This document shows positions 9,273 to 18,600 of a stretch of DNA of 41,125 nucleotides, in pieces. The position numbers were made by a program, and so were the translations under genes. The notes beneath the pieces are model-generated. The model saw nothing but the letters and a program-made list of their open reading frames with translations. It was not told the origin of the DNA and made no database searches. The DNA is from a virus: the IMG/VR virus record IMGVR_UViG_3300006923_000053, positions 1 to 41,125 of that record, one strand, 5' to 3'. Each line of letters starts with the position of its first letter. Positions within the stretch are counted from its first letter, which is position 1.

Positions 9273-11066
9273 ATGCCGTCTCGTAAAACACCGATAAAGT
9301 ACACAAGCAGAGAATTCGATTCGATTAAAAGAGATTTGATCGAACATGCCAAGCGATACTACCCAGATACCTTTAAAGATTTTAACGAAGCTTCGTTTGG
9401 AGCTTTAATGATTGACACCGTAGCGTATGTTGGGGACATCTTGTCTTTTTACCTCGACTACCAAGTTAATGAATCCTTTATCGATTCTGCGATAGAATAC
9501 AACAATATTATCAGACTCAGCCGCCAGATGGGGTTTAAATATAAAGCAAACCCATCATCCTATGGCACCGTCGCTATATACGCAATAGTGCCAGCAAGCA
9601 CATCTGGTCTCGGTCCAGATAGCGCTTATCTGCCAATCCTTAAAAAGGGAAGCGAGCTATCATCTACGTCAGGGAACACGTTTATACTAGATGAGGATGT
9701 AAGATTCGATGACCCTGCAAATGAAATAGTGGCAGCCAGGACCGATACCTCAACAGGGCTTCCTACATACTATGCTGTAAGGGCTTACGGAAGAATCGTT
9801 TCTGGCATCTTTGGAGTTGAAAAGATTAGTATTGGATCTTTTGAGAGATTTCGACGGACAAAACTTGATTCCGATACGATAACAGAGGTTCTATCTGTTG
9901 TGGATTCGGAAGGGAACGAGTATCTTGAGGTTGAGCACTTGTCACAGAACACTGTGTATAAGGAAGTCATAAATAAAGGAGATAATAAAGAAACCGTGCC
10001 CTCCTTATTGAGACCCATGATAGTCCCAAGAAGATTTGTGGTTGAAAGAGAGCAGGATAATATCTTCCTGCAATTTGGCTATGGAGGCCCCTCGGAAATA
10101 CGAAGTCCCTCGGTAGCCGATCCAAAAAATGTCGTCCTACAATTAAACGGGAGAGACTATATGACAGATAAGTCATTTGATCCTTATCGGCTTTTGACTA
10201 CTGACAAATTTGGGATTGCTCCTGCAAACACTACTCTGACCATCACCTATAGAACAAATACGGCGGCTAACGTTAACGCTGCTGCGGGTTCGGTAACTAA
10301 AGTTATTCGGCCAATTCTAGAATTCAGCAACAGATCGGATCTGACAGATTCCAAGGTTACAAACATATCTACATCTTTAGAGTCTTATAATAATGAGCCA
10401 ATAACGGGTGATACTTCACTGCCGTCCGCAGAAGAGTTAAGGAGAAGAACTATTGATTTCTTTGCAACTCAAAATAGGGCTGTGACACAACTTGACTATG
10501 AAGCGCTGGTGTATGCAATGCCAGAAAAGTTTGGTTCTGTCAAGAGGTGTAGAATTGTTAGAGATTCCGATTCTCTTAGACGAAACCTAAATTTGTATTT
10601 AATTTCTGAAGACTCCGCTGGTAAGCTTACGGCCACCAACAGTACTATTAAGGAAAATATTAAAGTTTGGCTAAATAGGAATAAAATGATTAGCGATACA
10701 GTTGATATTTTAGACGCTAAAATAGTCAATATTGGTGTTGAATACGAAGTTGTTGTTGATGAAGAAGTCAATCGATTTAAGGTTCTGTCTGACTGCACGC
10801 AGGCAATAAAGAAATTATTTTCTGTTGCTCCGTTTATCGGAGAGCCTCTTTATCTTACAGATATGTATAGCGCACTAAATAAGGTAAGTGGGGTTGTGGA
10901 TACTAAGAGGGTCAACATAATCAAGAAAAAGGGTGCAAACTATTCAAGCACAATGTTTGATATAAACGAAGCGCTGTCTGCTGATGGTCGCTATTTGTCG
11001 GTTCCTATTAATGTTGCGCTAGAACTAAAGTATCCAAATTCTGACATAACAGGAGCAATTTCGTAA
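9273..11066 (+). CDS. 6: Baseplate wedge protein, gp6 / baseplate J-like
   Basis: 597 residues, close to T4 gp6. The N-terminus (YTSREFDSIKRDLIEHAKRYYP, then DFNEASFGALMIDTVAYVGDILSFYLDYQ at about residues 39-67) is the characteristic start of gp6/baseplate-J proteins: a short amphipathic helix, then the 'GxxliDtvAyvgDiLsfYld' helix that forms the wedge dimer interface. The middle is a beta-rich insertion; the C-terminal third (about residues 390-540) resumes the J-like pattern with RAVTQLDYEALVYAMP and an FxxxAPFIGEPLYLTDMYSALNKV block. It assembles with the gp25-like protein into the inner baseplate ring. The gap before it (9234-9272) is AT-rich with only a weak GGGGA as ribosome site, so it is probably read from the same message as the upstream gene. 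Confidence 0.92.
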   Translation: MPSRKTPIKYTSREFDSIKRDLIEHAKRYYPDTFKDFNEASFGALMIDTVAYVGDILSFYLDYQVNESFIDSAIEYNNIIRLSRQMGFKYKANPSSYGTVAIYAIVPASTSGLGPDSAYLPILKKGSELSSTSGNTFILDEDVRFDDPANEIVAARTDTSTGLPTYYAVRAYGRIVSGIFGVEKISIGSFERFRRTKLDSDTITEVLSVVDSEGNEYLEVEHLSQNTVYKEVINKGDNKETVPSLLRPMIVPRRFVVEREQDNIFLQFGYGGPSEIRSPSVADPKNVVLQLNGRDYMTDKSFDPYRLLTTDKFGIAPANTTLTITYRTNTAANVNAAAGSVTKVIRPILEFSNRSDLTDSKVTNISTSLESYNNEPITGDTSLPSAEELRRRTIDFFATQNRAVTQLDYEALVYAMPEKFGSVKRCRIVRDSDSLRRNLNLYLISEDSAGKLTATNSTIKENIKVWLNRNKMISDTVDILDAKIVNIGVEYEVVVDEEVNRFKVLSDCTQAIKKLFSVAPFIGEPLYLTDMYSALNKVSGVVDTKRVNIIKKKGANYSSTMFDINEALSADGRYLSVPINVALELKYPNSDITGAIS

Positions 11067-12646
11067 TGGCTATTAAAAGGTATTTTGCCTCAAAAGACAA
11101 TACTATTACAAATGCTTTTAAACCTGATTTGAGTACTCGTGCGACCTCCTCAAATATGGGACTGTCAGACGTTTCAGAAATATTTTCCATTTATGGGCAA
11201 ACCTCCAGCTCGTTAGGTCTTAGCTTGGAAGAGGCTAGAATTCTTATTAGCTTTCCGACGACCACTATGGCCACTGACAGGACTAGCGGTGCTATCCCGG
11301 CTAGTGGTAGTGTATCTTTTTATCTAAAGATGTTCAATGCGGATCATGGACAAACCCTGCCACAAAACTATTATATGGAAGTCAAAGCTGTGACTGGGTC
11401 CGATGCTAATTCTAGAGATTGGCAAGAGGGGTATGGCCTTGATATGGAAAGCTACTCTGATTCTACGCAAGATATTACCGGTTCTAACTGGATAAATATG
11501 ACTGGAAGTGAGGCATGGACTACTGCTGGTGGGGATTACGCGGACCCAGACACGGATTTATCTTCTTCTTTCACACAGTATTTTGATGATGGCGTAGAAG
11601 ATTTAGAAATTGACATCACAACTCTTGTAGAGCAGTGGCTAAGTTCGTCGGCAAACTCAGAGACTGCTGTGAATATGGGTCTTAAACAAAATTATGGTGT
11701 TGGTGTGATGCTATCGTCTAGCCATACCGCAGAGTTCAGGTCCTTTTACACTAAAAAGTTCTTCGCTAGAGGTTCAGAATTTTATTTCAAAAGGCCCGTG
11801 TTAGAAGCCCGGTGGGATTCTAGAAAAAGAGATAACAGAGGAAACTTTATCTATAGTAGTTCTTTGGCGACACCTGACGAAAACTTAAATAAAATTTATC
11901 TATATAATTATTTCCGTGGCCAACTGAGGAACATACCTGATGTTGGAACTGGAAATATTTATATTAGTTTTTACTCTGGGTCAGCTGACGATTCCGCTCC
12001 TTATGGTAGCGCCTTAGAATTGGTCGTGGATGGCACCCATGTGACTGATGCAGCACGCAACACAGTCGTCACAGGGTCTTATTCGACTACAGGTATCTAT
12101 ACGGGGAGCGTGTCCCTCACGGGCGCGTCAACGCCTCTCACGACGATTTATGATGTATGGTTTAAAGGTGGGGATACCATCACCAACGCTTCAGACGCAT
12201 TAGTCCGATATCATACTGGCTCCATTAGACCAAAAACTTTAGATTCTTACGATGTTGCTCCATCTGATAAGTATATAACGAGTATCACAAACCTTAAGTC
12301 TGTTTACTCAAATACTGAGACCGCTAGATTTAGGGTGTTCGCCAGGACTAAGGATTGGTCTCCAACAATTTATACTGTCGCCACTACAGTAGTTGAAAGC
12401 ACGGAGATAGAAAGTGGTTCTTATAAAGTATTTAGGGTTATTGATGAACTTGACGTTATACCTTATGGAACTGGTAGTGATTTACATACGGCAATGAGTT
12501 ATGATCTATCTGGCAACTACTTTGATCTTGACATGTCAATACTACAAGTAGATTATATGTATGGAATTAAATTTACTTATTACAATAACTCAATAGGAGA
12601 TTGGGTGGAACAACCTGAGGTATTTAAATTTAGGGTTGAGAAATGA
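11066..12646 (+). CDS. Structural protein with DNRLRE/carbohydrate-binding-like N-terminal half
   Basis: 526 residues; the ATG overlaps the previous stop by one base (TAATG) and AGGAG lies 10 bases upstream. The first ~245 residues look like a beta-sandwich of the DNRLRE type: KRYFASKDNTITNAF at the start, an internal IDITTLVEQWLSSSANS helix, then NYGVGVML and FYTKKFFARGSEFYFKRPVLEARW. DNRLRE-type domains share the pattern 'DVTxLVQxW ... NxGxxL ... F.S.E....RP.L'. The rest (from about residue 255, DNRGNFIYSS onward) is Thr/Ser/Gly-rich and probably a string of beta domains, with a terminal pair of strands. It sits between wedge genes and the giant LamG protein, so it is likely a baseplate-peripheral protein, perhaps in place of T4 gp7/gp8-type wedge parts. 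The carbohydrate-binding reading is inference from pattern only. Confidence 0.55.
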   Translation: MAIKRYFASKDNTITNAFKPDLSTRATSSNMGLSDVSEIFSIYGQTSSSLGLSLEEARILISFPTTTMATDRTSGAIPASGSVSFYLKMFNADHGQTLPQNYYMEVKAVTGSDANSRDWQEGYGLDMESYSDSTQDITGSNWINMTGSEAWTTAGGDYADPDTDLSSSFTQYFDDGVEDLEIDITTLVEQWLSSSANSETAVNMGLKQNYGVGVMLSSSHTAEFRSFYTKKFFARGSEFYFKRPVLEARWDSRKRDNRGNFIYSSSLATPDENLNKIYLYNYFRGQLRNIPDVGTGNIYISFYSGSADDSAPYGSALELVVDGTHVTDAARNTVVTGSYSTTGIYTGSVSLTGASTPLTTIYDVWFKGGDTITNASDALVRYHTGSIRPKTLDSYDVAPSDKYITSITNLKSVYSNTETARFRVFARTKDWSPTIYTVATTVVESTEIESGSYKVFRVIDELDVIPYGTGSDLHTAMSYDLSGNYFDLDMSILQVDYMYGIKFTYYNNSIGDWVEQPEVFKFRVEK

Positions 12647-15600
12647 GCACTAAAAACCTTTTTGACAAAGGGAAATCATATAAAGTACTCTCTTCGGTTG
12701 ACCCAGACACTTTGGGGCTGGATGCGGAGTCTTATAGGAATGTTCGAGCTAAAGTTTTAGATAAAAATAGATTTGTTCCAAATGTAGATTTTTCTTCTGC
12801 CTCCAACTTTGTCAAATATGGCTCTGCAAAAAAGTATTATGAGACTGCTTTTGATAGAATTACCAATGAATACCCTTATGATGGGTCAAGTGCAGAGAAG
12901 CATGAATTCTTTAATAGCTCTTCGTATTTAGATTTACATCTTTTTGATAATGACTATCCAACCACAACAGGGTATATAACCCTAACCTCAGATCAATGGG
13001 GCACTTCTACGATTAAGGGTACCGGAGCAGGCACCGACGATGCGTGGGGGGTAACGGATGATACTGAATATCTTCATATTATAGGTGGCCCGCACACAGC
13101 TTCAGGTGGAATGATAGGAGAAACTATACACTCCAGATTCTCAGGATCGAATATTTACGATGGAGACATATACGATACTGAGGGAGTTCTCTCCTTGGGC
13201 AAACAAGGAACTAGAGAATCAAATTTAAAGTTTGATCTCACCAGAGGCGTGACTACGGAGTTTTGGATAAATAAGGGAACATGGCTTGGATCTTCACTGA
13301 GTGATAAGGAAGTTATTTTCGATTTCTGGAATGGAGAGGCCTCTTCAAGCGCAGGGTATGGCAGACTTCTCATCTACCTAACCGGTAGTTCCAATGGAGA
13401 AGACCCGATTAGGGCCCATCTGGCTTCTGGATCAAATGTCTGGGATATCTCTTATGGAGGATCCACAGTATTAACCTCATCTTTAACTAGCAATTGGAAG
13501 CACGTAGCTTTAACATTTGTTACTGGTTCCACGCAGCTAAAATCTGATTTTTATTATGATGGGGCGTTACAAGAAACCAAAACTAATACTTCTTTGACTT
13601 CTTTTGGAGAGATTACCGGATCTTTAAACGCTTTCGTAGGGGCACTGCAAACAACCCCGTCAGGCAATATTTATCATGGCGAAACCATGATTGGCGCTGG
13701 TAAACTTTCAGCTTCGTTGGATGAATTTAGATACTGGAAGGCTGAGAGAACACACGAAGAGGTAGCAAAGAATTATTTTAGACATGTCGATGGCGGGGCT
13801 AATGCCGACATAGCCAACACAGAACTCGGCGTATACTTTAAATTTAACGAAGGGATAACAACTATTGCTGCTACAGACGCATCTGTTTTGGACTATTCCG
13901 GTAGGATTAGTAATGGAGTCTGGGTTGGATACCCAGCCGGGACTGCAAGGAATACGGGCTCTGCTATTGTGTCTTCAAGCGCCGCTTCTTATGAGCTAGA
14001 AGATCCGATTATATATTCAATCCATCCCGATGTTACGGCCAAAAGGGCTGAGTTGGTTATAAGCGGCTCTGCCTACGACCATCAGAATAACTCTTCAATT
14101 TATTATACTTTGCCTTCTTGGATTATAGAGGAAGATGATGAAAGTGGAGAAATATTAAATCTTACCCAGGTTGTGGCAAGCTATTTTGATACCCTTCACG
14201 CTCAAATGGCAGAAGTCCCAAGGCTTAAAGACATTTCTTACTTAAGTTCTAGCTTAAAACCTTATCCATTTTCTAATAGACTTTTGGAATCAGCGGGTCT
14301 TTTTGCTCCTGAGATTTTTGTTGACGCCTCAGTCCTAGAGCACATAAAAGGTCAAAGCGAAACAAGATTTTATGATAAGGATCTATCCGAGATTAAAAAT
14401 CTCATCTACCAGAATATATACAATAATTTAGTTTATATTTATAAAACAAAGGGCACAGAAAAGTCATTTAGAAATGTTATTCGATGTTATGGGGTTGACG
14501 ACGAATTAATTAAGGTCAATCTTTATGGAAATAATGTAACACATAAACTAAGAGACAACTTTAGATCGTCAGTCACAAAGAAAACGTATGCGGACTTTAA
14601 TCATCCGACTAGGTTTGAATCCACAATAACTCACCAAACTTCTAGTACGAATATAAATACGCTAGATGTCACCTATATATCCGGGACAACTGGGAATTCC
14701 CGAACTGCTGAGGTCGAGGTTATCTTTCCTAAAAAGTTCAGACCAAGCGACGAACAGTATTTCAAAACTGATTTTTTAAGTTCTTCTGTCTTTGGCTACC
14801 ATCGAGTTAAAACAAGTTTAGATATACAAGATTTTTCTGGCTATTCTACTTCTGCTGATAGAAGCCTACAACTTTATGCTGTTCGTCCATTTGTAGAATC
14901 AAAAGATGCTTATTTTGTACTAGAGAATCCCGCCCAGACCATTAGACTAACAAGTAGTGTATACCAAGACTTATACGATGACACTAAATGGAATTTTGCC
15001 ATCAGAACGTACCTTTCCAAGAAGGAGCAAGCTGATTATGTTTCAGGTTCGGCGGGAACGGCAGGCGAAAGCGATATTATATTTGAGCTTTATGGCTGTA
15101 ATGTTGAATTGGGCATTGTGAAGAACCAGTTTTCGGTTACTGCTTCAACGGCTCAGTCTGCTACGGCAAATGGATACATAACTAGTCCAAGAAGATATTA
15201 TGCAGGGGCACACAGAGTAGACTTTACCGGGTCTATAACGACAAAATCTGACATAAAAGTTTCATCCGTGAGGCACTGGGAATCTTTTTTAACCAATGAA
15301 GAGGTAACCTCTCATGCTAAAAACACTAATGCTTATGGGGTCTTGGACCCTCTTGAAAGCACACACCTATATGATGTTGGGACACAAGGGCATCATATTC
15401 CCAAGATAGAGACTTTATCCCTATCCTGGGCTCTAGACGATGTGACTGGGTCTGATACTGATGGGGAATTTCTAATTAATGATTTTTCATCTGGCTCTAT
15501 AGAGAAGAGAACAAGATATCCAGGGGACTATGGCGAATCAGTCGGCAACCAACACACAGGACGTGGTTTTTTCTTCCCAGCCAGCTCCACAAGCTCTGTC

Positions 15601-18600
15601 TCTGTCGAGTATGTACAGACAGCAGTCCAGTCATTGCCAGAGGTTGTTACAAGCTATGACATGACAAATATCATGGATTTTGACGATGAGATTTTTGAAA
15701 AAGATAGTAGAACTATTAATCATTTCTTTGCGATCGAAAAGAGTATGTATCAAACCATTTCTGAAGAAATGCTTAATATGTTTAGTACAATTGTTGGTTT
15801 CAACAATTTAATTGGCGAACCTGTTAACAGGTATCGCCAAGAATACAAAGATATGGCTAAGCTGCGTAATCTCTTTTTCGAGAATGTAGAGAACGTTCCA
15901 GACTTAGATAAATACGTTGATTTTTATAGGTGGATCGACTCTTCACTCTCCATTATTCTGAGACAGTTAATCCCTGCTTCTGCAAATACATCAGAAGATG
16001 TTCGGACCATGATTGAAAGTCACGTCTTAGAAAGAAACAAATATTACAACAAGTTCCCAGCCCTAGAACTTAAATCTGGTGAGATTATTGCTGGCCTAAA
16101 TGGAATTAATAAGTTTGAACCAGATGAAATACCAAACTGGAGATATGCATATGCTCCCATCTCTGACAGCGAAGCTGACAATACAATCTATTGGAAATAT
16201 GCAGAGGCTACCCATCCTATTCTTTCTTCTAGCAATGCTGATGTAAACTTATCAAGAAATGCAATAATACGATCTAAGAGAGGGATGAGAGATAGAAGAT
16301 ACAGAACACCATATAAACTTAGTGCCGAAGTGGGTATAGAGGATAAAGTATCAAGACACGGCACAGGACGTAGAGTTATTCATGGCGGGATAAATTCAGC
16401 TCGCAGCAAGAAGGTCGGCTCTTATAGGGACGTGGTGAGCTTTGGAACCGCAGATGGATTTGTATTTGATAATATTAAGAATGTGATTGATGTGAACGAT
16501 GTCATACACCCTATGCATAAAAAATATCAAGTTTTTGAAGAAACTAATAATAGTTTAAAAGGAGAAACGTTTGCTCCATTTAGAGTCTTAAGTGGATCAG
16601 CAGATGGGTATAACTCTAGTTTCGGCACCTTTCAGGCTGTAAACCTTCATACTGATGCCTACCATGCTGGTGGAGAAATTCCATTGCAAAGTCCATTCAC
16701 GGAGAAGTTTGTCGGAGGCCATGTTTCAAGACATACCCCAATTAATAGTGGGTCAGATGATATAACTAACCGTGCTGAGTCGTGGAAGCTTACAACTACT
16801 TCTACTTCCCTTACGTTTGCTCACCCAGATACAGATAAACCGCGAGACACTATTACTAGAAATGTAAAGGCTAAACGTCCCGTAAACATAGAGAATTTAA
16901 AAATTACTGGTAGTAGTGCTTTGGGCAACTATTCTAACATTAGAGAAGTTGTGCAAGTCGCTGGCAGGGCTGGAAATAATAGTCAATTTGTCAGGAACGA
17001 AGGCGTATCCATAAGCCACATAGTGTCAGGAGACATCACAGGAATTGTGGACCACGAGATATCTCAATTTAGCAGCTCAGCCCACGTAATAGCGGAAATA
17101 TTTTCTGCTCCTGGGGGGCCTGACGTATCGCGAGGCGGGCTTGACGCAGAGACGGGGCAGTACAGTGTATATAATGTTTTGCCGTACAGGAACCTCCTAG
17201 TTAGAGTCCCACTCAGGACGATGCTATCTGCTTCTACCTCACAGTTTGGATTCAGGCCAGGAGCGACAGCAACATCGGCAGATTATTCTGGGACTGCCAA
17301 TTTCCATAAAATAAATAGAAATACTTTAAACAGAATTTTATATAGCAATGCTTACACGGGAGATTTGGGTACAGTGGCTACGGCTTCTGTGAATGATAAC
17401 AGTTTTATAACACGCCCCATACCACAAAGTGATTTACAATATGTATGGCTGACAGGCTCCTATGAGTCAACAGCATTGGGCGGCACACGTTCAAGTGGCA
17501 GGACAATGCTTGGGTACGCCCCTAGAGATTTTGAGGTTTCCACTTCAGCCGGTTATGTGAACGCCATTACATTTGCAAGTCAAAGTCATATCGCAGCCGC
17601 GAACACCGGAATCCCAGTAGATTTGATTGGGCTGAATACAGTGATAAACGAGCCGATATCGGCTTCGCAGCAAACGTTGGGCTACCCGCTAACCACAGAT
17701 GCAGGATCCACTAGTAGTCCCTACAACACAAATCCCACCAATAATGTCGGAAGTGGTCAAGTTCTTTCGGCTCTTATGGCCCATCGAAGAAGCCTTTCTG
17801 GGTTCAGTACATGGAGGCAAATAAGGACTGGAGAACATCCTGTTGCTAGGGTGCTAAGAGAAAGCCACATTATATCTATAGAAAATAACGACAAGCAAAC
17901 GTTTTCATCAGGTGGAAGAGTCTTGCCTGCGCAAAGACACGGAGGGTTTACCCAGTACAGAGAGTCTCCAGTTATTTCTAAATATAAACCCATAATTCAG
18001 TCTATGGCTGACTTAAATATCGGCTCTACATATGGAAACAATATATCTTATTATTCTAATCTTGCTCTCAACAGGAATTACGCTCCTCCGCAACAACCAC
18101 AATTATATGATAAGATTAAGTCAGCTTATGGCGCAGACTTTAATTATTTGAGATATTCAGAATCGGTGTACCCAGCTGAAAAGAATGCATATAATAATAG
18201 AATTAGACTCAGAAAGGGATATACAATCGACTATTGGCATTCTAATAGGCAAACTCGGGAGGATAATAAAGCTAACAAGATAAGTTTAGGAAGTCGAAGT
18301 AAATATAGTATTTGGGCGATGGATGCAAAAAATGGATTCGCAACGAGTACGACAGTTACCGCTCAAACGGATGGCACCTCCCCAGCTGGGGAGCTGCAAA
18401 ACTACGGAACTTATGGCCATTATGGAAACAAGCAATATATAACAGCTTCTGCTTTATATTCTCTTAAGCATTGGGTTGCTACGACAGCATCCGTTGCTGC
18501 ACCGTCTGGCATTGCTATAGCTGAGTCTGCTGGTGCGGCTGGTACGGGTGATCGTATTTTTGGATTCTTAACTGTCGGTGGGGGGAATGCTTTATGGGAA